Shown here in pieces: positions 16,440-25,890 of a DNA stretch of 64,000 bases. A program made the position numbers and the translations under genes. Numbering within the stretch: the first letter of the stretch is position 1; each line of letters begins with the position of its first letter. This DNA is from Truepera sp965215315. GTDB lineage: Bacteria; Deinococcota; Deinococci; Deinococcales; Trueperaceae. Location of the stretch: contig CBDCDB010000008.1 in assembly GCA_965215315.1 (NCBI GenBank), positions 3,720,001 through 3,784,000 of the forward strand, in the 5' to 3' direction. A model generated the notes under the pieces. That model saw nothing but the letters and a program-made list of their open reading frames with translations. It was not told the origin of the DNA and did no database searches.

Positions 16440-19400
16440 GTGCTCACGTCATCTTCTGGGAGATCATCTTTGAGTGCTACTGAAACCTACCTAAGAGACC
16501 TCCGCACCATCCACAGCACCGGGCAAGCCGTCGCTGAAACGTCTTACTACGGCCCCCTAGCCAGCCTCTTAAACGAAGTTGGTAAGTCATTACGCCCCCG
16601 CGTTCACGCGGTTATCAACCTGCAAAACCGGGGCGCTGGGATTCCTGACGGTGGGCTCTTTTCGCACGACCAGCTGCGCACCGACGATGACGCGGCGCAA
16701 GTGTTACGCGGCGGTCAAGTACCGTCTAGGGGCGTGCTCGAGGTCAAAGGTACAGCCGCTAATGTTGAAGAGGTCGCTAACAGTGCGCAGGTCAAACGTT
16801 ACTTAGCTCGTTACGGTCAGGTGCTCGTTACGAACTACCGTGATTTTTTGCCTGTGACCCAAGGGGCCAACGGTGAGATCATTCAGCTCGAGCCCTACCG
16901 CTTAGCTGCTACCGAAGGGGAGTTTTGGCGTACCCCCCTCGCTACGCTAACAGCTGAGCATACAGGCCGGTTTGAGGACTATCTGAAGCGGGTCATGTTA
17001 CAAGGCGCACCGCTTAATGATCCCAAAGATGTGGCTTGGTTTCTGGCGTCTTATGCCCGCGAAGCTAGGGTACGGTTAGACCGTTCTGACTTACCAACGC
17101 TCGAGGGCGTCCGCACCGCGCTAGAGGAAGCACTGGGGATTCACTTTCAAGCGGCGCAAGGTGAGGCGTTCTTTCGTTCTACCTTGATTCAAACCTTGTT
17201 CTATGGCATCTTTTCGGCGTGGGTACTGTGGCATAAAACAGCTCGAGACACAGATAGGTTTGACTGGCGTCTAGCCGCTTATACCCTTAAGGTGCCGGTG
17301 ATTCGTGCGCTCTTTTACCGCGTCGCTGATCCCGAACGCTTAGAGACGTTAGACCTCGTGGAAGTCTTGAGCTGGACGGGGGACACGCTGAACCGCGTCA
17401 ACCGCCGCGCCTTTTTCGAGCGGTTCAACGAGGGCGAAGCGGTGCAATACTTTTATGAGCCGTTTCTCGAGGCGTTCGATCCCGACTTACGCAAACAGTT
17501 GGGCGTCTGGTATACGCCGCCGGAAGTCGTGCGCTACATGGTCGAGCGGGTAGACCGCAGCCTAAGAGATGAGTTAGGGATAGCCGACGGCCTAGCCGAT
17601 GAAAACGTCTATGTGCTTGATCCTTGCTGTGGCACCGGGGCGTACTTGGTTGAGGTCTTAGCGCGTATTGAGACGACCTTACGGGAACGTGGGGATGACG
17701 CGCTACTCGGCAGCGACCTTAAAAAAGCTGCCACGACTCGAGTATTCGGCTTTGAACTCTTGCCCGCGCCGTTTGTCGTGGCGCACTTACAAATGGGCTT
17801 GGTATTGCAAAACCTGGGTACACCGCTCACAGGTCGGGAACGCGCTGCCGTCTATCTCACGAACGCCCTCACCGGCTGGCGTGAGGGTGAGCAGCCCCGC
17901 TTAGACTTTCCCGAACTGGCTGAAGAGCGTGACGTGGCCTCGAGCCTTAAACAGCAGACCAAAATCCTGGTGGTTTTAGGCAACCCTCCGTACAACGGTT
18001 TTGCGGGCATGGCGATAGATGAAGAGCGCGAACTGAGTGACGCCTACCGCACGACCCAACGCGCCCCCAGACCACGCGGGCAAGGGCTGAACGACCTTTA
18101 CATCCGCTTTTTTCGGATGGCAGAGCGGCAGATTGTCGAGCAGACCGGGCGCGGCGTCGTCTGTTTTATCTCTAACTATTCGTGGCTTGACGGGCTCTCG
18201 TTTCCGGGAATGCGTGAGCGGTACCTCGAGCTGTTCGACAGCATCCAGATTGACAGCTTGAACGGCGACCGCTACCGCACCGGGAAGCTGACGCCTGAAG
18301 GGTTGCCCGACCCGAGCGTATTCTCAACAAATTTCAACCGTGAGGGGATACAGGTGGGGACAGCTATTGCCACCTTGACCCGTACCGGCCCGGTAAGTGA
18401 GCCTAGCCGCGTGTCGTTTCGTAACCTCTGGGGCCGGGACAAGCTCGAGCAACTTGCCACCGAAGACTTTGAGACGTTACCGGAAAAGTATGAACCGATT
18501 GAGCCGGTGCTCGAGATGGGCTTTCCCTTTATGCCGTCTGAGACTGAGGAAAATTATTTCAATTGGCCTTTGTTACCTGACCTCTTTCCAGTTTCGTTTC
18601 CAGGTGTCAAGACAAGCAGGGACGATTTGTTGATAGACATAGATAAGGTAAATCTTGAAAGCCGTGTGAAAAGTCATCTGGACTCGTTGGACGAGGATTA
18701 CGAAACAGGGGTAGTTTTCCGCTACTGCTACCGGCCTTTCGATGTTAGGTGGATTTACTGGCGGGCTGACATAAGATTGCTTGACAGACCGCGCCCCGAG
18801 TTGCAAGCCCAAATCTTTGACACCAACAAGTTTTTGTTCACAACAGCTAAGACTAGAAAAAATATTGCCGAGCCATCACTATCAACAAACCTGCTTATGG
18901 ATATGAACTGTTTAGATAGTACCTCGGGGGGATTCCCACTATATCTGAAGAGTAATGTCGGAACTATGTTCACTGAGCTGGAACCTAACCTGAGTTCGTC
19001 TGCAAAGATGTACCTCAAAGGGTTGTCTAGTTCAGAAGAAGAGCTTTTAAGGCACTGCTTATCGGTTCAACATTCGCCTTTGTATAGGGTCGAAAACAAA
19101 GACGCGTTGCGCCATAATTGGCCTCGCATTCCTTTACCGGGTTCGAGTGAAGCTTTATCAGCCTCGGCGGAATTAGGGCGCACGGTTGCGGCGCTTTTGG
19201 ATACCGAAAGAGGTGTTCCTGGCGTCACCTCTGGGAGCGTGCGTGCTGAGCTGCGCGGGGTCGGTGTCGTTAGTGTAACGGACGGAGGCAGTATCAACCC
19301 GGATGCGGGCGATCTAGCCGTAACAAATAACTGGGGCTACCGTAACCCACGCGGCGCGATTATGCCGGGGTCAGGGCGGGTCGTGGCGCGTCCCTATACC

Positions 19401-19757
19401 GACGCCGAGATGCAAAGTTTAGAAACGGGGGCGGCGGCGTTGGGGATGGGGCTCGAGCAAGTTCTAGCCCAGCTTGGCCCCACGACCTTTGACGTTTGTT
19501 TGAACGGTCGGGCGTACTGGCGCAACGTCCCGGAACGGGTCTGGAGTTACACCATCGGCGGGTATCAGGTCGTTAAAAAGTGGCTCTCTTACCGCGAAGA
19601 GGACGTGCTGGGGCGGGCACTCACAGCAGATGAGGCTCGAGAAGTGATGAATATGACGCGGCGGATTGCAGCGCTGCTTTTGCTAACGCCACAGCTAGAC
19701 GCGAATTATCAGCAGGTTAAAGGGTCGGCTTATGCGTGGCACTGGCAAGGCGCATAG
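16440..19757 (+). CDS. Single-chain restriction-modification enzyme (type ISP/IIG-like)
   Basis: 1105 residues. A PD-(D/E)xK-like nuclease core is visible at the N-terminus (GIPDGGLF near residue 66, GVLEVKG near residue 99). A gamma-class N6-adenine methyltransferase follows, with WYTPPEVVRYM, the SAM motif VLDPCCGTGAYLVEV near residue 391 and catalytic NPPYNG near residue 513. The C-terminal half looks like a type ISP target-recognition domain (FNREGIQVGTAIATLTR, YCYRPFDVRWIYW, then IPLPGSSE and SYTIGGYQVVKKWLSYRE). Unlike LlaBIII-type ISP enzymes no helicase domain is present, so it may cut without translocation. The start is GTG 16440; a later TTG is possible. It should protect the host from foreign DNA. 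Confidence 0.88.
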   Translation: MLTSSSGRSSLSATETYLRDLRTIHSTGQAVAETSYYGPLASLLNEVGKSLRPRVHAVINLQNRGAGIPDGGLFSHDQLRTDDDAAQVLRGGQVPSRGVLEVKGTAANVEEVANSAQVKRYLARYGQVLVTNYRDFLPVTQGANGEIIQLEPYRLAATEGEFWRTPLATLTAEHTGRFEDYLKRVMLQGAPLNDPKDVAWFLASYAREARVRLDRSDLPTLEGVRTALEEALGIHFQAAQGEAFFRSTLIQTLFYGIFSAWVLWHKTARDTDRFDWRLAAYTLKVPVIRALFYRVADPERLETLDLVEVLSWTGDTLNRVNRRAFFERFNEGEAVQYFYEPFLEAFDPDLRKQLGVWYTPPEVVRYMVERVDRSLRDELGIADGLADENVYVLDPCCGTGAYLVEVLARIETTLRERGDDALLGSDLKKAATTRVFGFELLPAPFVVAHLQMGLVLQNLGTPLTGRERAAVYLTNALTGWREGEQPRLDFPELAEERDVASSLKQQTKILVVLGNPPYNGFAGMAIDEERELSDAYRTTQRAPRPRGQGLNDLYIRFFRMAERQIVEQTGRGVVCFISNYSWLDGLSFPGMRERYLELFDSIQIDSLNGDRYRTGKLTPEGLPDPSVFSTNFNREGIQVGTAIATLTRTGPVSEPSRVSFRNLWGRDKLEQLATEDFETLPEKYEPIEPVLEMGFPFMPSETEENYFNWPLLPDLFPVSFPGVKTSRDDLLIDIDKVNLESRVKSHLDSLDEDYETGVVFRYCYRPFDVRWIYWRADIRLLDRPRPELQAQIFDTNKFLFTTAKTRKNIAEPSLSTNLLMDMNCLDSTSGGFPLYLKSNVGTMFTELEPNLSSSAKMYLKGLSSSEEELLRHCLSVQHSPLYRVENKDALRHNWPRIPLPGSSEALSASAELGRTVAALLDTERGVPGVTSGSVRAELRGVGVVSVTDGGSINPDAGDLAVTNNWGYRNPRGAIMPGSGRVVARPYTDAEMQSLETGAAALGMGLEQVLAQLGPTTFDVCLNGRAYWRNVPERVWSYTIGGYQVVKKWLSYREEDVLGRALTADEAREVMNMTRRIAALLLLTPQLDANYQQVKGSAYAWHWQGA

Positions 19758-19821
19758 GGTAAGACGTGATGGCACAACCCGGTAGCTGCTACTATCTAAA
19801 AGGTAAGACTGTGATAAGTTT

Positions 19822-19840
19822 TACCTTAACATTTAAGGTA
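19822..19840. promoter_or_regulatory. Palindromic operator before the toxin-antitoxin pair
   Basis: TACCTTAA-CAT-TTAAGGTA is a perfect 8-bp dyad, 27 bases before the antitoxin ATG. A further AAGGTAA half-site lies about 20 bases upstream. The layout suits autoregulation of the toxin-antitoxin operon. Confidence 0.6.
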
Positions 19841-19866
19841 TCGTTGAAAGAGAAAGGAGGCCATAT

Positions 19867-20382
19867 ATGCCGCCGTATTCGCCCGTTACGGTTGCTAATT
19901 CGCTAATATACTTAGCGCAGAAGCATAGTAAAAGGATCACACAGATGCAGCTGCAAAAGCTCGTGTACATCGCTCACGGCTGGTACTTAGCAATCAACGG
20001 CAAACCGCTGATTAACTCGCAAGTTCAGGCTTGGCAGTATGGCCCCGTTATTCCTGAACTCTACCAAGCAACGAAGATGTACGGTGCTGATCCGATAAAC
20101 GGCTTTTTGGGCTTCAGCTCTGACAGCCTTTTTCCTGAGCATAGCGCTTCTCAGTTACGTGTGCCTGATGCCGATGCTGATACATGGCAGCTGTTAGAAG
20201 TGATATGGAACAGGTACGGTCAACTCTCGGGGGCTCAGCTTTCAGCGCTCACACACCAAGATGGAACGCCTTGGTCTTTCACATGGAACGAACTTGGTGG
20301 TTCGGAGGTCAAAGAGACTGATATACCGATGAAAGAAATCGAGAAGCATTTCATAGAACTTGGAAAGAAACGCGCTAATTAG
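19867..20382 (+). CDS. Panacea-domain (DUF4065) antitoxin-like protein
   Basis: 171 residues with the Panacea/SocA-like signature: VANSLIYLAQKHSKRITQMQ, LQKLVYIAHGWYLAINGKPL, VQAWQYGPVIPELYQATK. Panacea proteins neutralise many unrelated toxins encoded next to them. ATG 19867 follows a strong AAAGGAGG. The next gene starts five bases after its stop, the order and spacing expected for a PanTA pair. Confidence 0.88.
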   Translation: MPPYSPVTVANSLIYLAQKHSKRITQMQLQKLVYIAHGWYLAINGKPLINSQVQAWQYGPVIPELYQATKMYGADPINGFLGFSSDSLFPEHSASQLRVPDADADTWQLLEVIWNRYGQLSGAQLSALTHQDGTPWSFTWNELGGSEVKETDIPMKEIEKHFIELGKKRAN

Positions 20383-20387
20383 TAAGA

Positions 20388-20876
20388 ATGGGTCACGAAC
20401 CGCCTGAAAGACCTAATCTTAGCGATGTAGAAAACGCTCCCGTACCTGAAGAACCCGGTGCCTCGGCTGAGCGCTCAGCCGAGGCAGAAGCTGAAGATGC
20501 CAACCGGCGTAAGGCGCAAGCCGAAGAAGCCGCATTAGGTCAATTAGTCACAATTCTCAAAACTCTACGTGAAGATCAAGAGGGTGAAACTAACGCCCGA
20601 AAGAATTATTTCATCCTTCTACCGTTTTTCGTTGGGGGCTGGCTAATTATCCTTACAAAAATAGTTTTATTGCAGGGATTTGGTCTATTACACCTTAGTG
20701 ACAGGGTACTCGTGACACTTATAGGTAGCACCGCCGCAGGTCTTATAGGCGTTTTCGCTACCGTTGTCACATACCTTTTTACTCGTCAAGCTGAACAAAT
20801 AGAGTTTTATAGGCTAGTCATTAACAAACTTACATCGCGGATTCCTACCCCGCCCCAAGTATCAGAAGACAAGTAG
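20388..20876 (+). CDS. Membrane protein partnered with the Panacea gene, candidate toxin
   Basis: 162 residues: an acidic, Ala/Glu-rich N-terminus to about residue 45, a helical segment, then two transmembrane helices (about residues 73-100 and 107-130, including LLPFFVGGWLIILTKIV and LIGSTAAGLIGVFATVVTYL) and a short charged tail. Small membrane proteins are one of the toxin classes found beside Panacea antitoxins, and the five-base gap supports a pair. I know no named family. It could instead be an effector of the restriction system. Confidence 0.7.
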   Translation: MGHEPPERPNLSDVENAPVPEEPGASAERSAEAEAEDANRRKAQAEEAALGQLVTILKTLREDQEGETNARKNYFILLPFFVGGWLIILTKIVLLQGFGLLHLSDRVLVTLIGSTAAGLIGVFATVVTYLFTRQAEQIEFYRLVINKLTSRIPTPPQVSEDK

Positions 20877-21323
20877 CAAGTTTAAGGGACACAGTTTCAA
20901 ACGTGTGGAAAAGTGCCCGCCCACTTCAGGCACTACAAACTGCACCCTTAGCTCCGGTCATGTGCCGGGGTGCTGCTTTCCTCCGTTTCAAACCGAATTA
21001 TCAGAATTATCTTACATACCCCTAGCGCCTTACTGAAGCTGTGCCACGCCGTTACAAGATATAGACTCCCTTGCTATAGACTCCCCTCGAGACTGACAAT
21101 CTACTCGAGCTGCATAGCTCGGTTGCAAGCGCATAGCAAAGAGTGCATAAAGGGTTGCCCCAAAACTTCACAACCGAACGCAACCTGTGCCGCCCTGCAC
21201 ATGGGCTACATAGTTAGGTTTTGTAAGGTTCCGATTTTTCCTACAGGGTGTTTTTGGGTTTTCAGAGCCGGGATAACCTGAATTTTCTTATGGGGTGTTT
21301 TGACGTTTCACGCTCCCAGATCG
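20877..21323. other. Non-coding 447-bp stretch in the element
   Basis: No credible gene on either strand. It contains a tandem TATAGACTCCC repeat (around 21059-21085) and a doubled GATCGTTATA/GATCGTTATG (around 21320-21337) just past the end of the leftward gene. It may separate the defence module from the replication module. Confidence 0.5.
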
Positions 21324-22382
21324 TTATAGATCGTTATGCACCTCTACTCGCGCCAGCGGTGCCGCTTTCCCATTCCGGCGATCTTTTAGCGCCTCCAACT
21401 CGTGCAGCGCCCGGTAGAGAACACGCTCGAGGTGGCCTTCATAACGCTGCACCTTTTGCACGTCCTTCTCGCTGAGCATAACCGCGTGGTTTTGCTGTTC
21501 GGTCAAGAGTGCTTTTGCTCGGTCGCCTAGCTCGAGGATGCGCTCACCGTTCCCCTTCAGTTCGCTACCCTTACGGTAGGCCATGAGGTGAGGTTCGTTC
21601 ACTACGTTGCCCTGTTGGGCGTGTTCGTCGCGGTAGAGTCGCCATAATCCCGGCAGTTCGCTAGCCTCCCAAGTCCAGTCACCATTTTCATAGCCCTCGG
21701 CCTGTTCGGGTTCGTAAGCGTCTCCCATAGCGGCTTTACAGATAGCTTCGGCGTCTACGCCCCACTCGGTTAAGGTTTCGGCTAGGTTGTTCGCTAAGCC
21801 CTCCCCAGCTTCAGCCCCAAGCCCTGTGAGCATGTCGTCTGTTACTTCGGGCTGTTCGTTTTGACCGGACGAATAAAAGCCGGTGAGTTGTTCGCCGTAC
21901 TCTAAAAGCATTTGGGCGTAGAGCGCAGTGTCTGCCCAATCTCGCAACAGGTCGGCAGGTTCGCCGTAAGCAAGCCGGGTCAACTCTTTAAGGGTCTCTT
22001 GTAAGTTCAGGCTCGAGACTTCTCGGTACTGCGTTGTCCCGTCCTTACTGAGTGAGTCGAGCAAACGGCCTATCCCGTTGTTTTGGAATAGAGCCGACTC
22101 CCAAACGCGGCGGCCCTGTTCGGTTAAGAGTGACGCCTCCCAGGTTTCCAGGCGTGTCAGACGCCACAGGGTAAGGGCTACGCGGTCGGTTAGGCGTTCT
22201 TCTAGGTAGCCTTCGGGCTCGAGTGAAGCGTGCAACGCGGTTTGATGCACCTTGTACGCTTCTAACTCTGCCGGTAAAACGCTTTTAGCTTGGATACCGT
22301 GACGCAACGAATTAAGCGCCCGGACGCCTTTTCCGTTTTTCGTCGCGGCTTTTCGTTTGGTAGTTTTAACGAGTTCACTCAT
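21324..22382 (-). CDS. NALKHG-type element protein of unknown role
   Basis: 352 residues. The N-terminus (ALNSLRHGIQAKSVLPAELE, then LEERLTDRVALTLWRLTRLE) matches a widespread but unnamed group in phages and mobile elements whose members carry an NALKHG-like motif near the start. The middle is acidic and the C-terminal 60 residues are coiled-coil-like. No catalytic motif is seen. Start ATG 22382. It is the last gene of the leftward replication operon. Confidence 0.65.
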   Translation of the reverse strand: MSELVKTTKRKAATKNGKGVRALNSLRHGIQAKSVLPAELEAYKVHQTALHASLEPEGYLEERLTDRVALTLWRLTRLETWEASLLTEQGRRVWESALFQNNGIGRLLDSLSKDGTTQYREVSSLNLQETLKELTRLAYGEPADLLRDWADTALYAQMLLEYGEQLTGFYSSGQNEQPEVTDDMLTGLGAEAGEGLANNLAETLTEWGVDAEAICKAAMGDAYEPEQAEGYENGDWTWEASELPGLWRLYRDEHAQQGNVVNEPHLMAYRKGSELKGNGERILELGDRAKALLTEQQNHAVMLSEKDVQKVQRYEGHLERVLYRALHELEALKDRRNGKAAPLARVEVHNDL

Positions 22383-22429
22383 GTCCTAGCCTCCACATCG
22401 TCGGCAGTCTTGTTATTACGTTTTATAAC

Positions 22430-22555
22430 GCTATGGGGTATCAGCAGGTTGGGTACTCGCATAGGGTATCGGTAGCAACAAGGCTTGCACAGGGTATAGC
22501 AGCGGCTTGTGCTATGAGCTATCAGCGTTTTACTTGTGCTATGGGGTATCACGGC
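22430..22555. repeat. Iteron-like repeats, candidate replication origin
   Basis: Five degenerate copies of GCTATGGGGTATCAGC: 22430-22445, 22459-22470, 22487-22500, 22511-22526 and 22538-22553, all in the same direction and 24-29 bases apart. An AT-rich stretch lies at 22410-22430. The array sits within the operon of the replication protein. It fits initiator binding sites. Confidence 0.7.
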
Positions 22556-22764
22556 TTAGCCTCAACCCCACAGCCCGTACAGTGCAGCCGGACGGGTTGT
22601 AATCGGACTTCCACCCAGCCCTGACAGAGCGGGCAGTACGTCGCGTCAACGCGCCTTCTGTCGGGGTTGCCTACATTTGTAGACATTTCGGCTTTCGGGT
22701 CATAGCTTATGGTTAGCGCCCTATTCATAAACAGCGCGGTCTCGGCTTCTCTCCGTGTCGTCAT
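22549..22764 (-). CDS. Small zinc-ribbon protein
   Basis: 71 residues with CPLC and CTGC pairs (residues about 44-47 and 62-65) spaced as in a zinc ribbon. The start is ATG 22764 and its stop lies in the last iteron-like repeat. Likely nucleic-acid binding; otherwise unknown. Confidence 0.65.
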   Translation of the reverse strand: MTTRREAETALFMNRALTISYDPKAEMSTNVGNPDRRRVDATYCPLCQGWVEVRLQPVRLHCTGCGVEAKP

Positions 22765-22807
22765 GAGGTCGCCTTTACCGGAGTTCTCGGAGAGGGGTTT
22801 TGCAGCA

Positions 22808-23023
22808 TCATGAGACCACCTTCATAGCTTGACCGCAACGGGTACAGGTCACAGCCTCGAGCCGGATACCCGTTACAGCAGAATTACCACACCTGCATTT
22901 GTAGCGGGTCGTTAGGTCGTCAAGGGTGAGCGCGTCGTCAGTTCGGATAGGTGCCAAAGTCGTTTTTGAGAGTAGTCTCGGCTGTCGTGTTTTGCCCGCG
23001 TTTTTCCCAGTTGAGTGTGCCAT
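22808..23023 (-). CDS. Second small zinc-ribbon protein
   Basis: 71 residues starting MAHSTGKNAGKTRQPRLL, with YKCRCGNSAVTG and CTRCGQAMKV, a zinc ribbon at the C-terminus. ATG 23023 overlaps the stop of the preceding gene as TAATG, so they are coupled. Similar in size and motif to the neighbouring 22549-22764 product. Confidence 0.75.
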   Translation of the reverse strand: MAHSTGKNAGKTRQPRLLSKTTLAPIRTDDALTLDDLTTRYKCRCGNSAVTGIRLEAVTCTRCGQAMKVVS

Positions 23024-23382
23024 TAGTTCACACCCTTCCAGGCGCGGTGAGCTTGCCACAGGCGACGCTCTGCCTCTGCGCGGTCGCTGACTAGGTAGGA
23101 ACAGCCCCACCCCAACACGTAACGGTTTAGATCGGTGACAAACCCAGAGGGGAGTGCCACCGTGCTTTGAGGTAGGGCGTCGGCACACGCGGCGCTGATA
23201 AGCCGCTCGAGTTGCCAGGGTAAGCGGGGCCGTACTTCTTGATTTTTTTCTGGGAGAATATCCACCACTTTTGACTCGAATAACTCGAATAACTGATTAT
23301 CCTCCGGTTTTTCGAGTTTTTCGAGTTCAAAGTCAGGGGTAGCCGTTTCGTTTTTTCGGGACTTCAAAATAAACTCAGCCAT
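23023..23382 (-). CDS. Unknown replication-operon protein
   Basis: 119 residues. ATG 23382 lies behind GGAGG, two bases after the stop of the primase-polymerase gene. The N-terminal half is charged and low-complexity (FELEKLEKPEDNQLFELFES), the C-terminal half more ordered (LPWQLERLISAACADALPQS). No family recognised; its position suggests an accessory replication role. Confidence 0.7.
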   Translation of the reverse strand: MAEFILKSRKNETATPDFELEKLEKPEDNQLFELFESKVVDILPEKNQEVRPRLPWQLERLISAACADALPQSTVALPSGFVTDLNRYVLGWGCSYLVSDRAEAERRLWQAHRAWKGVN

Positions 23383-23384
23383 GC

Positions 23385-25883
23385 TTAGCCTCCTGTTATC
23401 TGGGGGTTTAGGCGTATTCGTTTTGTAGGTCTCGCACCGGGGTTCGGTAACTCTTCGACCTGTAGCCAGTGGCAAGCCTCGAGGGTGCCCAGCGCTGCGC
23501 TCACTTCGGCAGCAGTTACAAGTCCGGGAAAACGGCGGCGGTAGAGATCGCTGACGTTTTGAGTGTCTTGTACTTCGCCTTGAATAATCCGCTCGGCTAG
23601 AGCATGAGCGCTCGCGGCGTCATGGTTGAGTTCCAAGGCGTAAAGCTTACGGGCGTGAAGCTCTAAAAAGTCACACCACGCGGCGGCAAGGTCGGCGGCG
23701 TCCGCTGAGACCGGGCCGGACGCTCTACCGTCAGCGACATCTATCAGGTGAAACACGAGGGCTAAACTCGGCATGAGTGAGGGGTATTTACTTAGGTGTG
23801 CGTGAAACGCCGGGGTTGCCTCAAGTTCGGGCGAGAGCAGCCGTTTCATTAGAGACTCGAGCCAGTCGTTAAAAAGCACTTGAGCTTGGGGACTGAAGCG
23901 TAGCGCCGGAATGCTATCGGGGTTGAGTTCGTCTTTTTTTGCGCCGAGTTCTTCACCCGTTTTGAGGTCTAAAAACTCGAATAACTGAAAAGCGCGATTC
24001 TTGGCGGCGGTGTCGGCGTAGCGGTCAATGTTGACGTAAGGCCGTTGACGGTCGGGCCAAACGAGTAGCTGGAAACGTTGCAAGAGACCGTCAGCGCCGC
24101 CCTCACCCTCAATAGCGCCGCGTACATAAGTTGACAACGGCCCCGGCTGAATCCCGCCCAACACTGCCAGGGTCAACGCTGGGATGTGAAACGTCCCTTT
24201 GCCTACGCGGTCGATGGTGTGTCTGCCTTTGCCGTTCCAAGCCTCGAGGTAAAAAGCGCGGTCGGTTTCGTGCCCTGACTTATCACAGGTTCGGAGTAAG
24301 CCGATCAGCTCGTCACGTTTGACGAGTAAACCGCGTGGGGTTGCCTTAAGCAGCTCGGCTATCTTTTCGATGGTGCCGTCATTTGTCAGGTAGCGGCGCT
24401 CGGGTACGTTGTTCTCTTCCAACGCGCTCAGTTTGGTTTGCAGTTCGTCCCGAAAATCGGCGGGGTCTGCATTACTTGCTCGTGCCCGTTTTTTGATGGC
24501 CTCAAGCTCGAGTTTGATAATTTCGGCGTCGGCTTCATGTTCAGCTTGCGCATTAGCATGGGCTTCAGCAGCAAGTGCAGCGAGTCGTTCTAACGGTGCT
24601 GAAGCTTCAGCAATCGCCGGTGATTTTTTAGACGACGGCGGGCCTACCAATGCGCCCCAAAGGTTAGCCACCTCGAGCCAGTCGTCATACTGTTTCGGGT
24701 GTATCCCCACGGTGCGCCCGACAACTGCGCCTAGTGAAACAAGCGCGGGCACGGCGATATATTCACGGTGAACACAGAGCCGCGTGGCTACGTCGTCAAT
24801 CCAGGGGCGCAAGGGCTCGGGTATCATCTCGGCTGGCAGGGTCGGCACTTCGGGAGCGGTCGCGGGTAACTTGAGCGGGTCTTCCCAGGGCTCTTCAGGT
24901 TCGGCGGGTTCAGACGCTACTGCGGCGCTGCTACTCCCAAAGGTGATGTTGGGCTCTCGGCTGTAACTCATCCCTAGACCTTCAGCAGCTTCTTTCACAG
25001 CCGCTTTCAGATCGTCGCCGTGCTCCAAAATTAGCCATGCGCTAAAGGCGTCGTGAGCGTGCTCTTCACTGTAAAGCGGGTCTGAAGCGTGGTAGCACAT
25101 GAGCCGCTCGAGCCCGTCGTCGCCTTTTAAGACGATGATGCCCGGTGTGCCGGTGCTGCTATGCGGCGATAACCAGCGGCCCGGAGCTTTCTCTTTATAG
25201 CCACGCGCTGCGATAATAGCGGTTGGACGATGCGCCTTGTTAAACGCGCCGATTACCCCACCGCCTTCTGGAATGTCTTTATACGTGCGGGCCGGGGGTG
25301 GGGTTGCACCGGGCCGTGCTTTGTCGAGCACCGGCTTGATAACGCTCCAGTTTTCCCAGAGTGCCCGTAACCCTCCGGGCAGCTCTGGAAAGTCGTCTCG
25401 TTTTGTGGGGATGCCGTCAACCCATTCGTAAGGCTTATTTGTGTCGGGATGAATAGACGGCGGCAAAACGTCCTGAGCCATGCCCGCCCGGAGTTCAAAC
25501 ACGGTGATTCGTTTGCCGCCCGCCGGATTATCCCAAGCCAAAGACTTACGGTTTAGCTCGAGCCCTTCAGGTAGCAGGTACACAGGCTTGACACCTTTAG
25601 CACCGCGTATCTTGGGGCCGGGGGCAGACAGTAGAGCGTCTAGGTCAATATCCATAGCAGCCAGAGCTAATGCGGCCCATTCGGGGTGATCAATATCTAA
25701 GACGGCGGTGCGGCTTGCGCCGTGATGTAAGCCGATATTGCCGCCGTGCTGCCACGCTCTAGCAACGCCTTCCAGGGTCTTAACCGGGTGATGCTGCCAG
25801 CCGTTACCTTGCGGGGCTTTGGAGCCGGTCGGGAGGTGTACCAAGCCAAAGCCAAGTTCTAAGTAGTGGGTATGGAGAGACAC
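23385..25883 (-). CDS. Primase-polymerase / DUF3987 replication protein
   Basis: 832 residues. The first 200 match the bifunctional primase-polymerase domain (GFGLVHLPTGSKAPQGNGWQ, GNIGLHHG, AVLDIDHPEW with catalytic acidic residues). From about residue 370 the DUF3987 helicase-like region follows, with a P-loop-like GALVGPPSSKKSPAI, then LLVKRDELIGLL, EAWNGKGRHTIDRVGKGTF and LAVLGGIQPGPLSTYV. Such fusions replicate plasmids and integrative elements. The start is GTG 25883, seven bases after the upstream HTH gene. It probably acts on the nearby iteron-like array. Confidence 0.88.
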   Translation of the reverse strand: MSLHTHYLELGFGLVHLPTGSKAPQGNGWQHHPVKTLEGVARAWQHGGNIGLHHGASRTAVLDIDHPEWAALALAAMDIDLDALLSAPGPKIRGAKGVKPVYLLPEGLELNRKSLAWDNPAGGKRITVFELRAGMAQDVLPPSIHPDTNKPYEWVDGIPTKRDDFPELPGGLRALWENWSVIKPVLDKARPGATPPPARTYKDIPEGGGVIGAFNKAHRPTAIIAARGYKEKAPGRWLSPHSSTGTPGIIVLKGDDGLERLMCYHASDPLYSEEHAHDAFSAWLILEHGDDLKAAVKEAAEGLGMSYSREPNITFGSSSAAVASEPAEPEEPWEDPLKLPATAPEVPTLPAEMIPEPLRPWIDDVATRLCVHREYIAVPALVSLGAVVGRTVGIHPKQYDDWLEVANLWGALVGPPSSKKSPAIAEASAPLERLAALAAEAHANAQAEHEADAEIIKLELEAIKKRARASNADPADFRDELQTKLSALEENNVPERRYLTNDGTIEKIAELLKATPRGLLVKRDELIGLLRTCDKSGHETDRAFYLEAWNGKGRHTIDRVGKGTFHIPALTLAVLGGIQPGPLSTYVRGAIEGEGGADGLLQRFQLLVWPDRQRPYVNIDRYADTAAKNRAFQLFEFLDLKTGEELGAKKDELNPDSIPALRFSPQAQVLFNDWLESLMKRLLSPELEATPAFHAHLSKYPSLMPSLALVFHLIDVADGRASGPVSADAADLAAAWCDFLELHARKLYALELNHDAASAHALAERIIQGEVQDTQNVSDLYRRRFPGLVTAAEVSAALGTLEACHWLQVEELPNPGARPTKRIRLNPQITGG

Positions 25884-25890
25884 TTATGCC

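Noticed and set aside
22430..22555. CRISPR array
   Set aside because: The repeats are short, degenerate and spaced by only 8-15 bases, with no cas genes; an iteron array fits better.
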